From Armatimonadota bacterium (lineage in GTDB: Bacteria > Armatimonadota > Fimbriimonadia > Fimbriimonadales > Fimbriimonadaceae): a DNA stretch of 64,000 bases. The position numbers and the translations under genes were made by a program. The stretch is taken from NCBI GenBank assembly GCA_025360125.1, contig JANYCU010000024.1, forward strand, positions 1 to 64,000, in the 5' to 3' direction. This document shows positions 49,804 to 59,155 of this stretch, one piece after another. Under the pieces are notes generated by a model that saw only the letters and a list, made by a program, of their open reading frames with translations, was not told where the DNA came from and made no database searches. Position 1 is the first letter of the stretch; the number at the start of each line of letters is the position of its first letter.

Positions 49804-51135
49804 TTAAGCCAACTTGTCAAACAACCGAGCTTCGAGCGCATCCTTGACGGCCGGGACTTGGATCTTCTCCAAAACCTCGGCGGCAAAGGCGTATACCAAC
49901 AGCGACTCGGCTCGGGATTTCTCGACGCCACGAGCGCGCAGATAGAACAGCGCATCCTCGCTCAACTGACCGATCGTCGCCCCGTGCGTACATTTCACGT
50001 CGTCGGCGAAAATCTCAAGCTGAGGCTTGGTGTTCATCGTCGCAGTCGGCGAAAGCAAAATAGCCTGGTTGGTCTGCTTGGCGTCCGTCTTCTGTGCATC
50101 TTCATAGACGAAGATCTTGCCGTTGAATACTCCTTCGGCTTTGTCCTTCAAGATCGTTTTATAGACTTCAAACGACTGGCAATTTGGCTTCGCATGGTCA
50201 ATCCGGGTGTGGTTGTCGATGACCTGGTTGCCGAGGCCAACATTCGCACTGTTGAGCCACGTCTCGCAATATTCGCCGTCGACAAACGCGTTAATGTCGT
50301 TCCGAGCGACTTCGCCACCAAAGTTGATGTTATTCGACGTGTAGATCGACTTCGTTTCTTGGTAAATGTAAGTATTCGAAACGTGAGTTGAATCCAGCGA
50401 TTCATCCTGGTACCGAGTGTGCTCAAGTCGAGCCGATGCCGCCAAACGAACCTCGGTAACCGGGCAGGTGAAGCCAAATCCTTTGAGGGTAACAAAGGAT
50501 TCGATGACCTTCGCTTCGGCGTTCTCTTCGAGAATAATCAACACTCGCGGAGTAGAATAAGTCCCGTTTGAAACATCTGATGTGATGTATTGCAAGTGAA
50601 TCGGCTGGCCAAAAGTCTTTCCTTTGGGAATGTAAACCACCGCAGCTTCGCCGAGGTACGCCGTGTTCAGCGCAACAAATCGTTCGTCGTTAGTTGAACC
50701 CAGACGACCTTGTAGGGAAGCAATCTTGCCAAACTGAGCCTCGATCGCTCCATGAAGTTCTGTTGGTGCCTCGGATGCCGTGCCGACGTAAGTCCCCTTC
50801 GGAAGGTGATCGTGCGATGACAGTTCCGGCGCGTACTGTCCGTTTACGAATGAAACCGTAAACGCTTCGATCAGACCCAACGTGAAATTGACCAAATCTT
50901 CTCGGTCAACATTGGCACCAAAACCAAATTTGAACTTCTTTTCTTGCAGCGCGCGAAGGGAAGTGTATTTAAACTCCTCGTCGCGCCGGGTCGGAATCCC
51001 AAATTCTTGATACGAACGAATTGCCTGCTCGCGGAGGGAGCTAAAGAAGGGCAGCCCCTCAATATCGAGGAGCGGTTTGATGGCGGCATAGCCGTCCACA
51101 AAAGGGTCAGTCGGAGTGTTTAGCAAACTGTTCAC
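49804..51135 (-). CDS. sufD: Fe-S cluster assembly protein SufD
   Basis: 443 residues of the SufBD fold. N-terminal part ends with FGIPTRRDEEFKYTSLRALQ. The right-handed beta-helix core has TPRVLIILEENAEAKVIESF and FNGKIFVYEDAQKTDAKQTN. The C-terminal motif is KCTHGATIGQLSEDALFYLR ARGV. SufD works with SufB and SufC in the scaffold that builds Fe-S clusters under stress. It overlaps sufC by four bases. sufB is not in this window, which is unusual for a suf operon. Confidence 0.94.
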   Translation of the reverse strand: MNSLLNTPTDPFVDGYAAIKPLLDIEGLPFFSSLREQAIRSYQEFGIPTRRDEEFKYTSLRALQEKKFKFGFGANVDREDLVNFTLGLIEAFTVSFVNGQYAPELSSHDHLPKGTYVGTASEAPTELHGAIEAQFGKIASLQGRLGSTNDERFVALNTAYLGEAAVVYIPKGKTFGQPIHLQYITSDVSNGTYSTPRVLIILEENAEAKVIESFVTLKGFGFTCPVTEVRLAASARLEHTRYQDESLDSTHVSNTYIYQETKSIYTSNNINFGGEVARNDINAFVDGEYCETWLNSANVGLGNQVIDNHTRIDHAKPNCQSFEVYKTILKDKAEGVFNGKIFVYEDAQKTDAKQTNQAILLSPTATMNTKPQLEIFADDVKCTHGATIGQLSEDALFYLRARGVEKSRAESLLVYAFAAEVLEKIQVPAVKDALEARLFDKLA

Positions 51136-51890
51136 GCCTTCGCCGCAAGTTCCTCTTTGATGAAGTCGTAACCCTTGGCTTCGAGCTCAAACGCCAGCTC
51201 TTTTCCGCCAGATTTCACGATTCGGCCATCGACCAAAACGTGGACAAAATCCGGAACGATATAGTCGAGAAGCCGTTGATAGTGGGTGATCACCAAGGTC
51301 GCTCGCTCGGGTGATCGTAAGGCGTTGACGCCATTTGCAACAACCTTCAAAGCGTCAATATCGAGTCCAGAGTCTGTTTCGTCAAGAACACAGAGCTTTG
51401 GCTCAAGCACCGCCATTTGAAAAATCTCGTTTCGTTTCTTTTCTCCGCCCGAAAAGCCTTCATTGACTGAACGGCTCAGCATTGATGGATCAAGCTCCAT
51501 CATTGCCGCTTTCACTTTAACCAAAGCCATAAAGTCTTTGGCGGAAATGTCTACTTGCCCTCGGTATTTTCGAATTGAGTTAACTGCGGACCGAAGGAAG
51601 TAAGTGTTGGTGACTCCCGGAATCTCGACGGGATACTGGAAGGCAAGAAACAGGCCTTCCGCCGCTCGCTCTTCGGGGTCCAACTCGAGCAAGTCTTTGC
51701 CGTCAAAATCGACGCTGCCTTCGGTTACATCGTAGTCAGACTTGCCTGCCAGAACGCTGGCAAGCGTGGATTTTCCGGAGCCATTGGGACCCATGATCGC
51801 ATGGACTTCACCAGCTTTAACCGTAAGGTTAACGCCGCGAAGGATCTCTTTCTCTTCGACGGACGCGTGCAAATTTGAAATGGTAAGCAT
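51132..51890 (-). CDS. sufC: Fe-S cluster assembly ATPase SufC
   Basis: 252 residues from ATG 51890 (GTG 51914 possible). ABC ATPase with Walker A GPNGSGKST, signature SGGEKKRNEI, Walker B LCVLDETDSGLDID and a switch His in VITHYQRL. SufC binds SufB and SufD and drives conformational change by ATP hydrolysis. It is first in the pair, coupled to sufD by an ATGA overlap. Confidence 0.96.
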   Translation of the reverse strand: MLTISNLHASVEEKEILRGVNLTVKAGEVHAIMGPNGSGKSTLASVLAGKSDYDVTEGSVDFDGKDLLELDPEERAAEGLFLAFQYPVEIPGVTNTYFLRSAVNSIRKYRGQVDISAKDFMALVKVKAAMMELDPSMLSRSVNEGFSGGEKKRNEIFQMAVLEPKLCVLDETDSGLDIDALKVVANGVNALRSPERATLVITHYQRLLDYIVPDFVHVLVDGRIVKSGGKELAFELEAKGYDFIKEELAAKA

Positions 51891-52311
51891 AAGGGAACTT
51901 TGTTTTCTACGCACCGAACGGGCGCAAAGTTGACATTTCTGTCTACTTTCATTATGACATCAATCAGAGATCGGAAAACAGAGCTCAGAGACCTGAGACC
52001 AGATTTGTAACATTCAACTGGGTTGCGCCCCAAACTGAGGCACCAAAGTGTCAAGCGAAAGAAAAGCAATTTCCCCCCGAGAAATTCGTGAAATAGCAAA
52101 GTTCAAAAAGGGTGTCGATTTTGTCCAAAACCTGCGTCCGAAACCGATCTAATTGAGTAGCTAAGAATTTGCGATAGATGCTTTTTGCCAAGTTTTGCCT
52201 AACAAATGAAACGTGGAACCCAAAGGGACCGTTGTCACGTTTTCTAACTAAACACCTCCTCCTTCCCAGGAACCAGGCAGAGATATACTGCATTTGAGAC
52301 GGAACGAACCA
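51891..52311. other. Divergent intergenic region sufCD / Lrp-cysteine desulfurase
   Basis: About 420 bases, without a convincing gene. It should hold both promoters. AGGAACC and GAGATATACTGC precede the Lrp gene. No known operator was recognised. Confidence 0.4.
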
Positions 52312-52776
52312 ATGAAAAGCCAACTTGACGAAACCGATATCCAAATCCTCAATCTCCTTCAGCGAGATGGCCGGATCACGAACGCCGATCTCGCCAAGGC
52401 GGTCGGTCTCAGTGCGCCAAGTGTCCTCCAGCGGGTTCGAATTCTAGAAAAGAGTGGCCTGATCAAAGGCTATGTTGCCCTTCTCGACGCAGAACGGCTC
52501 GGTCGAAAACTCATCGCATTCGTTCACGTATCATTGGCCCTGCACGAGAGCCAACCAATCGAGCGATTTCGAAAGTCGGTCCAAGATATTCCTGAAATCA
52601 CCGAGGTCTATAACATTACGGGTGAATATGATTTCATGCTCAAAGTTCAGGCCCGCGACATGCGCCACTATGAAAACATCCTCCGTGACAAGATCACCAA
52701 AATACGTGGAATTGGCAAGCTAAACACATCTTTTGTGTTAGCAACTGGAAAACACACCACCGAAATCCACCTGTAA
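52312..52776 (+). CDS. Lrp/AsnC-family transcriptional regulator
   Basis: 154 residues from ATG 52312. N-terminal helix-turn-helix LDETDIQILNLLQRDGRITN, ADLAKAVGLSAPSVLQRVRI; C-terminal RAM/ACT-like domain with AFVHVSLALHESQPI and DFMLKVQARDMRHYENIL. Such proteins form octamers that sense amino acids. It sits 17 bases before the cysteine desulfurase gene, so cysteine or sulfur supply may be the signal (inference). Confidence 0.92.
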   Translation: MKSQLDETDIQILNLLQRDGRITNADLAKAVGLSAPSVLQRVRILEKSGLIKGYVALLDAERLGRKLIAFVHVSLALHESQPIERFRKSVQDIPEITEVYNITGEYDFMLKVQARDMRHYENILRDKITKIRGIGKLNTSFVLATGKHTTEIHL

Positions 52777-52793
52777 AGTTCTACAATTAAGAC

Positions 52794-53855
52794 ATGCACG
52801 AGCGATATTTCGACAACGCGGCAACGACGCCGGTTGATCCCCGAGTCGTTGCGGAAATGCTCCCGTACTTCACCGAGTTCCCTGGGAATGCAGCAACCAT
52901 CCATCACTACGGGCAAAAAGCCCGGGCAGCTCTTGATCTCGCTCGCGAGCGTGTCGCCGCGCTGATCCAAGCCGAAGACTCGTCTCAAATCACCTTCCTG
53001 AGCGGATCAAGCGAAGGCAACAACTGGGTGCTAGGCAACTACAAAGACGGCAAGGTTGCGATCTCGCCCTACGAGCACAGCAGCATCATCAAACTTGCCA
53101 AACGCGACGGATTCACCGTGCTTCCTCCGTTTGAAGAGTGCCTTCCCGAAGACTTCGACATAGTCGCCCTCATGTCCGTCAACAACGAGGTCGGAACCAT
53201 CTTCGATACCGAACTCATCCGCCGACGAACCAAAAGCCGAAACCTCCTGGTCGACGTAACCCAATCGGCCGGAAAACTCCCAACTATCGCGGGTGAGATT
53301 GACTACATTTCCGCCAGCGGACACAAGTTCTATGCTCCAAAAGGTGTCGGCTTTCTGTACCAAAAGGAAGTCAACCTCAAACCCTACCTCCTCGGTGGCG
53401 GACAAGAAATGGGACGACGAGGTAGCACCGCAAATGTTCCCGGAATCGTCGCCCTGGGTGCCGCTGCCGCAATCGCAATCGACGAAATGGAAGAGCGAAT
53501 GGCCCATGCTGCCAGCCTGAAAGCCATTGTCTTCGAAGCCATTAGCAAGATATCCGATAGCCAAATCAACGGCCCAGGCGAGAAGTCGCCGTACGTCCTG
53601 AATGCAAGTTTCAAAGGAATCCACGGCGAAACCCTGCTCATCGAACTGGACCAGGCTGGATATTGTTGCAGTTCCGGCGCGGCATGCAGCAGCACGAGCA
53701 AAGAACCGTCGTCGGTCTTAGTGGCGCTTGGGCTCACTCCCGAGTGGATGCGCGGCACCATTCGAGTCAGCTTTGGCAAGTTCAACACCCCGCAAGCGGC
53801 TGAAGATCTTGGCCGGGACATTACCAGGATTGTAGAAAAGCTGCGTAGTTTATAA
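52794..53855 (+). CDS. Cysteine desulfurase (IscS/NifS-type)
   Basis: 353 residues, class V PLP aminotransferase fold. It opens YFDNAATTPVDPRVV; the PLP-stacking His is in EHSSII; the PLP lysine in SASGHKFYAPKGVGFLY; the active-site Cys loop is CSSGAACSS. It removes sulfur from cysteine as persulfide for Fe-S and thio-modifications. It probably feeds SufCD across the divergent region and is cotranscribed with the Lrp gene. IscS and NifS subtypes cannot be separated here; the short length (IscS ~400) leans to a compact NifS-like form. Confidence 0.9.
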   Translation: MHERYFDNAATTPVDPRVVAEMLPYFTEFPGNAATIHHYGQKARAALDLARERVAALIQAEDSSQITFLSGSSEGNNWVLGNYKDGKVAISPYEHSSIIKLAKRDGFTVLPPFEECLPEDFDIVALMSVNNEVGTIFDTELIRRRTKSRNLLVDVTQSAGKLPTIAGEIDYISASGHKFYAPKGVGFLYQKEVNLKPYLLGGGQEMGRRGSTANVPGIVALGAAAAIAIDEMEERMAHAASLKAIVFEAISKISDSQINGPGEKSPYVLNASFKGIHGETLLIELDQAGYCCSSGAACSSTSKEPSSVLVALGLTPEWMRGTIRVSFGKFNTPQAAEDLGRDITRIVEKLRSL

Positions 53856-54088
53856 CATTTTCTATGGAATCTGAAACTTTCAGGGTCCAAAGTCACGTCA
53901 TAGTAAATTGCCGCAAAAACTAGTAGGAGTCACATATTCGTGCCTCTTCAGGGTTTTTGGCACCCTTCTCGCTTGACAAACAAGCAGTAACGTGATTGAA
54001 TGCTATTCGGTCACGGATAGGACGATTCGACGCCTTCAACGAAATTTGTTGGTGAAGAACCCTCGAATTTTGGAGTAGATAAAGATAT

Positions 54089-55249
54089 ATGCCAATTGAA
54101 AATGGATTGCCGACGCAGCCGCGAAGAGGACGAGCGATTACCGTTCGTACACCTGGTCGCACCTCAGGGTTTATGGACCCCAATGTTTCTGCGCTCGAAG
54201 ATCCAGCCGCTGAGGTTGATGACTCACTTGAAGCCGATGCTACCGATGAGGAACTTGAGGAGTTAGAAGCCGAGGCCGTACAAGACGATTCTGAAGAACT
54301 TGAAATGTGGATGCGGCAAACCCGCCGCGCCCAACTTCTGACCCCCGAACAAGAAGTTCACCTTGCCGTATTGGTTATGGCGAAAGAACTGGCCGAGAAA
54401 GGGAAGGACAAGGAACTTCTGAAGCTTTTGCAGCGACGGGATATAACACACCCCGTCGGCAAGCCTACCGATTTGAATCCGTTCATCATCACGAGAGTCG
54501 TGAACGAGGGAATTGAGGCGAAACGACACCTGATCGAATCTAATCTTCGATTGGTCGTTTCGATTGCCAAGAAATATAACGCTCGTGGCATCCCTCTCGC
54601 CGACTTGATTCAAGAAGGAAACCTCGGACTGATCCGAGCAGTAGAAAAATTTGACTGGTCGAAGGGCTTCCGCTTCTCGACTTACGCAACTTGGTGGATT
54701 CGCCGAGCAATCGCTCGTGCGATCATCAACCAGGGCCGCACCATTCGAATCCCGGTTTACGTAGCTGAATTGATCAACAAGGTTGTCAAGACAGCGTCGC
54801 GATTGCAGCAAGAGTTGCAGCGAGAAGCGACCGAAGAAGAGATCAGCCGCGAGGTTGGACTCTCGGTAGACCGAGTTCGAGAAATGATGCGAGTGGCAGT
54901 CGAACCAATTTCACTCGAAACACCAGTTGGTGAGAAAGATAACTCATCGATTGGTGACTTCGTACAGAGCCAGAATATGCCAACTCCCGGTGACGTCACC
55001 TGGAGCCTTATTCGACGCGAAGAAATCGACGGAATCCTTGGCCGGTTGACCGGACGAGAGCGAGACGTTGTCCGCCTCAGGTTTGGACTTGACGATGGTC
55101 GAGCCCGAACCCTTGAGGAAGTTGGCGCAGAACTCAACGTGACGCGAGAGAGAGTGCGACAGATCGAACTCCGAGCCATGAAGAAACTCCGCCACATCGG
55201 TCAAGAGCTTTCCTCACAAGGCTTTACGGTTACCGCGAACCCTAACTAA
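54089..55249 (+). CDS. Primary (group 1/2) sigma-70 factor
   Basis: 386 residues. An acidic N-terminal region (~35-70, EELEELEAEAVQDDSEELEM) is followed by region 1.2 (RRAQLLTPEQEVHLAV), region 2 (RHLIESNLRLVVSIAKKYNA, LIQEGNLGLIRAVEKFDW, FSTYATWWIRRAIARAI), region 3 (VYVAELINKVVKTASRLQQE) and region 4 with helix-turn-helix (RTLEEVGAELNVTRERVRQI). These are the housekeeping promoter-recognition residues of RpoD/SigA; length fits SigA. A typical rpoD neighbour (dnaG) is absent, so a group 2 sigma is an alternative. It ends with a strong terminator. Confidence 0.92.
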   Translation: MPIENGLPTQPRRGRAITVRTPGRTSGFMDPNVSALEDPAAEVDDSLEADATDEELEELEAEAVQDDSEELEMWMRQTRRAQLLTPEQEVHLAVLVMAKELAEKGKDKELLKLLQRRDITHPVGKPTDLNPFIITRVVNEGIEAKRHLIESNLRLVVSIAKKYNARGIPLADLIQEGNLGLIRAVEKFDWSKGFRFSTYATWWIRRAIARAIINQGRTIRIPVYVAELINKVVKTASRLQQELQREATEEEISREVGLSVDRVREMMRVAVEPISLETPVGEKDNSSIGDFVQSQNMPTPGDVTWSLIRREEIDGILGRLTGRERDVVRLRFGLDDGRARTLEEVGAELNVTRERVRQIELRAMKKLRHIGQELSSQGFTVTANPN

Positions 55250-55308
55250 CTGGGAGCGCGGGCATCCTGCCCTACACAAACGAATAACCTTCCACGGTTG
55301 ATGGTCAA

Positions 55309-55343
55309 AAACGGGATCAGCGAATAGCTGATCCCGTTTTTTT
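55309..55343 (+). terminator. Rho-independent terminator of the sigma gene
   Basis: CGGGATCAGC-GAATA-GCTGATCCCG stem (10 bp) followed by seven T. Confidence 0.93.
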
Positions 55344-55485
55344 GTCTTAAAGTCCCCTTGCCCTTGCGAAGCTCGCGAAGGGAGATGCTTTTCTGGACAG
55401 AGAAGCCAATAAGCTAAATCCATTGAAGCAAATCGAAACTGCTTGGCGAATTGGATGAGTCGATTGAGCGAAGCGAATAATGCAA

Positions 55486-57414
55486 TTACTCCAAACCTGC
55501 AGCCTCAGTCGCCGCCTCGTCATGCGGAATGAACATCAGCGTCAACAAGCCCGGAATCGCAAAGAGCAGAGCTGCGAAGAACGTTGTCGTATAGTTGTTT
55601 TTCGACACGCTTAGTATCTGGCCACCGACAATCCCCGCTATCGCAATGAATGTCGCGCCCAAGCCAGTCCCGATCGCGAAGTGCGCTGTTCGGTGGTTAC
55701 CTCGCTGCGCAACCCGCATCAAGTACACGCCATAGCCCGCGTAACCCAATCCGTAGCCAAACTGGTCCATAAAGTCGATGAACCCAATTCCATAGAGATT
55801 CGACGGCTGAGCCATTGAGGCATACAAGTACAACAAAATCGGCAGGTGCATCAGCACCGCTATAATCCAAAAACCGCGCTTCAACCCGAGTTTGCCCGCC
55901 ACAATCCCACCAACAATTCCGCCGCAGATCATCCCCGCCACGCCAATCGTCCCCTTCACCAAACCGAATTGGCTGTTGCTGAGCGCAAGGCCACCTTTCG
56001 TCAAGTCATCCTTTAAAAAGAACACTGAAATCTTATTAACCATCGCTTCGCTAAAGCGATAGAACGTCAAAAAGCACAAGATCGGGAAGATTCCCGATTG
56101 GCGGACAAAGGTCGAAAATGCCTCTCCCATCTCGGTGCCTTTCAAAGACTTTCGCAGGAAGACGACGAGCGCAATCGCAATCGGAGCGCAAACCGCTAGC
56201 TGAAGAACCTCACTGACGACACCCGAAAATCCGACCGATTGTCCCAGAATGAGTGCCGTTTCAGGCAATTTCCAGCCCGAAAATCTTCCTGAAACCATAT
56301 TTGCCGCCAACTTCCAAACCGCACTGACCGAAAAATATGCCGCCGCATAAAACGCCAAAATCGCAAAAGTCCGGTTCAAATTGCCCCGAAATTGTCCGCG
56401 TTGGGCTTCGCTGGGTTCGACGTCGAGTGGCGCTTCAGGAACCAGTTTCCGAGCGGGAACCATCAGCATTCCGTACAAAAGGGCAATGCACATCAGCGAG
56501 ACGAACCAGGCAAAAGGAGCCGGAACCCACCGATTACCTTGGCCGCCCGAAAACGTATCGCGGGCGTCGGCCGTCGGAAAGCCAGTGATTCGCGCCGAGT
56601 TTTCCTCTGGCTTTTCCGAAAGCACTTTGCCCATTTGGTACAACGCCAAAGGCACACGGGCCTTCCCAAATTCCAGCGCGCCGTTTTGAATGTTAAACGA
56701 ATTCTCCGTTCCCGGAATCGCGACGGGAGACCCCTTTTGGTCGACCAGTTTTTGACCTTGATCTGTGATCAATTCGCCCTTGTCCAGGTGAAAAGTAGCG
56801 GACTTGATGTACTCCAAGTTCTTTTCTGAAGGGCCTTTCACCGCCAAATACAAGTTGCCACCAGTCTGGACATTTACCGGGTTGAACCGCATAAAGTAGC
56901 CAACCAAAAACGGAACCAGCGCCATGCAAATGAGCTTTCCCGCTCGGTACGAAGCCGATTGGACCCCGGCAAACGTCGCTTGCGTCTCTTTAGATATCGC
57001 CAGCATGTAAAAGCCGTCGGTAGCGATATTCGTCATCGCCGAGACAAACGCACTACCGCCTAAGAAGATCAGCGAAGCCACAAACGCAGTCGATCCTGGT
57101 AGCAAGAAGAACGGAGCAATCGCCAAACAAATGGTCAATATCGCCTGCCCCATCAATACCCATTTGCGCTTCTTCGCGCTCAAATCAACCAATGGTCCGA
57201 GCAAAAACTGAAGCGACCAAGGCAAGGCAATAATCGACGTCCACGTCGCAATCAGCTCATTGGGAATCCCGAGGTCCTTATAGAAAACTGCCGACAAATC
57301 GGAAATGATCGTGACCGGAATCGCCTGAAGCACGTACAGCAACGGCACAAATTTCCAAGGATTCGGAACAGGCGGTCCCGCCTGGGGTTGCAATGCTTCA
57401 GTATCAACGGACAT
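55486..57414 (-). CDS. PAT/AmpG-like major facilitator transporter with large insert
   Basis: 642 residues with about 12-14 transmembrane helices. The first half carries the AmpG/PAT pattern LLYVLQAIPVTII and AVFYKDLGIPNELIATWTSI, then AMTNIATDGFYMLAI followed by FAGVQSASYRAGKLI. A soluble insert (~190-305) lies after helix six, containing DKGELITDQGQKLVDQKG and ending GQGNRWVPAPFAW; it probably faces the periplasm. AmpG imports muropeptides for wall recycling; other PAT members carry acetyl-CoA. Substrate here is uncertain because of the insert. Usual AmpG is ~490 residues, so the insert is notable. Confidence 0.85.
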   Translation of the reverse strand: MSVDTEALQPQAGPPVPNPWKFVPLLYVLQAIPVTIISDLSAVFYKDLGIPNELIATWTSIIALPWSLQFLLGPLVDLSAKKRKWVLMGQAILTICLAIAPFFLLPGSTAFVASLIFLGGSAFVSAMTNIATDGFYMLAISKETQATFAGVQSASYRAGKLICMALVPFLVGYFMRFNPVNVQTGGNLYLAVKGPSEKNLEYIKSATFHLDKGELITDQGQKLVDQKGSPVAIPGTENSFNIQNGALEFGKARVPLALYQMGKVLSEKPEENSARITGFPTADARDTFSGGQGNRWVPAPFAWFVSLMCIALLYGMLMVPARKLVPEAPLDVEPSEAQRGQFRGNLNRTFAILAFYAAAYFSVSAVWKLAANMVSGRFSGWKLPETALILGQSVGFSGVVSEVLQLAVCAPIAIALVVFLRKSLKGTEMGEAFSTFVRQSGIFPILCFLTFYRFSEAMVNKISVFFLKDDLTKGGLALSNSQFGLVKGTIGVAGMICGGIVGGIVAGKLGLKRGFWIIAVLMHLPILLYLYASMAQPSNLYGIGFIDFMDQFGYGLGYAGYGVYLMRVAQRGNHRTAHFAIGTGLGATFIAIAGIVGGQILSVSKNNYTTTFFAALLFAIPGLLTLMFIPHDEAATEAAGLE

Positions 57415-57534
57415 CTGAAGCTGATTGTATCACTTCCCCCTTAGCAGTCGGCTTGGGAGGTAATGCAAGGCAATAACATTTTAAGTCTCGCCAAACAGGT
57501 TGGCTTTGCATTGCCCGAATTCCTGTATCGACAA

Positions 57535-57812
57535 ACCGATCCCGCAGGGATCACAGCCTATAGTCGAGGAACGAAGTTCCCAAAGGTCAGAGATTTATCG
57601 AGCCTCACATGGTGGCTTTGCAATTATCTGACTCCTGTCTCATTTGAACCGACCACGGAGTGGTCACACCCATGTAGCCGGGTGGTCGGAGATTTGTCGA
57701 GCCTCAAGCGAAGACAAAATCGCAGACCCCCGGTAAAGAACAGATCCATCCAAAGTCCACGGTCGCTCCAAACGACTTCCGACTGAATTCAGAACCTAGC
57801 GAGCGACCCCCT
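57535..57812. repeat. Dispersed intergenic repeat, copy B
   Basis: Second copy of the element at 45706 in the 480-base gap upstream of the transporter gene. It shares ACCGATCCC-GCA-GGGATCACAG, AGACCCCCGGTAAAGA, GGTCGCTCC and GAGCGACCCC. Internally GAGATTT(A/G)TCGAGCCTCA is repeated (57585-57607 and 57684-57706, two differences in 23 bases) and GGAACGAAGTTCC is an inverted repeat. Fast-evolving, non-coding. Confidence 0.65.
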
Positions 57813-57893
57813 CTTGACAATATTGGCGTGGCAAATGACACGTGCCCCCCCATCGTCAATAATAATCCTTCCAAACAACCGGAGTCCGATACT

Positions 57894-58481
57894 TCACGTG
57901 CCCAACAAATAGCCAATCATGATCCCTTTCCCATGAAAACTGTATGGTCCGTCTGCACCCAATAATAGGGGATCCCTCATGTAAGGTACAGATTCCGGAG
58001 ACTCAATCTGCGAAACGTTAAGAACTCGCTTTCCCGCCGAATATCCCGGAATGACGCGTTGCAAAGAATAACTATGAACGTGCGACATCGCACCCGGCAA
58101 TGCTTTTCTCGGTGAATTTAGATCGGAAATCGGTGGCCAAACTGAAGGGTCTGAAGGGTCTGAAGGGCAAAGATAAACATACTCGCTGGCATTTTTCATG
58201 ATCGGTTTAAGAGCATTACGAAACTTGGTCGCCGACTGCGTGCCTTCAAAGGTGTAATAAGGCGAAAACGCATCGTTATTGTCTGATGCATATATTTGAC
58301 AACCGATAATGACCTGCTTCACGCCGCTCATACAAGAGCTTCGCTTAGCATCGTCCTTACCGCTATATCCTAATGGCCAAATGAATGTGCTCAAGCAGCA
58401 AAGCGGAAACAAAACCCCAATCCCAAGAAAGGACTTCGCTAGGCATCCAAGCTTCTTCTTCTCAACTGGTTGCATGTTCAC
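57894..58481 (-). CDS. Pseudopilin-derived membrane protein 6 of 6
   Basis: 195 residues from GTG 58481 (ATG 58475 also possible), overlapping the previous stop. The N-terminal helix is GCLAKSFLGIGVLFPLCCLS without a prepilin cleavage site. The soluble domain has the array signature MSGVKQVIIGCQIYASDNND, then FSPYYTFEG, and ends YMRDPLLLGADGPYSFHGKG. A tandem 9-base repeat in the coding sequence (58143-58169) gives PSDPSDPS. It lacks the final YLDGH block. It is the most divergent of the array. Confidence 0.8.
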   Translation of the reverse strand: MNMQPVEKKKLGCLAKSFLGIGVLFPLCCLSTFIWPLGYSGKDDAKRSSCMSGVKQVIIGCQIYASDNNDAFSPYYTFEGTQSATKFRNALKPIMKNASEYVYLCPSDPSDPSVWPPISDLNSPRKALPGAMSHVHSYSLQRVIPGYSAGKRVLNVSQIESPESVPYMRDPLLLGADGPYSFHGKGIMIGYLLGT

Positions 58482-59155
58482 AGGTCCCGATTAACCTCAA
58501 GTTTTACTGATTTGACGTGAGAGTCTATGAACCCCTCGGCAAAGGAAGGCCCGTGCGACGACAAAAACCGTTGAGTCTCTTTGGCATCGTAGCCCCGAAT
58601 TACATCCCGTAAGTAAGGAGTCTTGGATGGGTCAAGGACTTCTGCTTCTTTAAAAACCCGCTTCCCCGCCGAAAACTCAGGGATCTCTCCCATCAACGAA
58701 AGACAATGAGCGTAATCCATCTTCCCCGGCAGACCTTCATTCGATGGTGCTGATGGCCTTTGCGCTTGGATATTTTCCTTTTCTAGTGGGCAATTGTACA
58801 TTTCATCATTCTTAATGTATGGATGGTTGGCAGCCATAAACGCCTTTGTCTTGTCTGTACCATCGAACGAAAAATAAGGCGGAAGGCAATCATCAGAATC
58901 GGCTTCATAAATCGATATCGACGTCATGACCTGCTTTAGATTCGATAAACAGATTGTCCCTGGTGAGCCAGTGTAACGTGCCTGCAAGAAAGGCCAAAGA
59001 ACAAGCACGAGGACCCCGAGAACGATCAGCCCCAAAAGCCATAACCACGCTACTGGCTTGATTGGCTTCATCGGCCTGGCATACTCCTTGGGAAATTCGC
59101 TCACTTTGAACTCATTGTGTGTTCCTTGAAGTGGCTCATAGCTCCGAAAACTCAT
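58478..59155 (-). CDS. Pseudopilin-derived membrane protein 5 of 6
   Basis: 225 residues from ATG 59155 (20 bases inside the upstream gene). A 28-residue soluble N terminus precedes the helix VAWLWLLGLIVLGVLVLVLW. The soluble domain has CLSNLKQVMTSISIYEADSD, YFSFDGTDKTKAFMAANH, DYAHCLSLMGEIPEFSAGKR and YLRDVIRGYDAKETQRF. The end is SHGPSFAEGFIDSHVKSV, the H-G-x3-G-x-ID-x-H block. No prepilin signal, unlike the gene at 43438. Coupled to the next gene. Confidence 0.82.
   Translation of the reverse strand: MSFRSYEPLQGTHNEFKVSEFPKEYARPMKPIKPVAWLWLLGLIVLGVLVLVLWPFLQARYTGSPGTICLSNLKQVMTSISIYEADSDDCLPPYFSFDGTDKTKAFMAANHPYIKNDEMYNCPLEKENIQAQRPSAPSNEGLPGKMDYAHCLSLMGEIPEFSAGKRVFKEAEVLDPSKTPYLRDVIRGYDAKETQRFLSSHGPSFAEGFIDSHVKSVKLEVNRDL

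Noticed and set aside
53031-53624. 197-residue minus-strand frame
   Set aside because: Antisense to the cysteine desulfurase, whose PLP and cysteine motifs are unmistakable.
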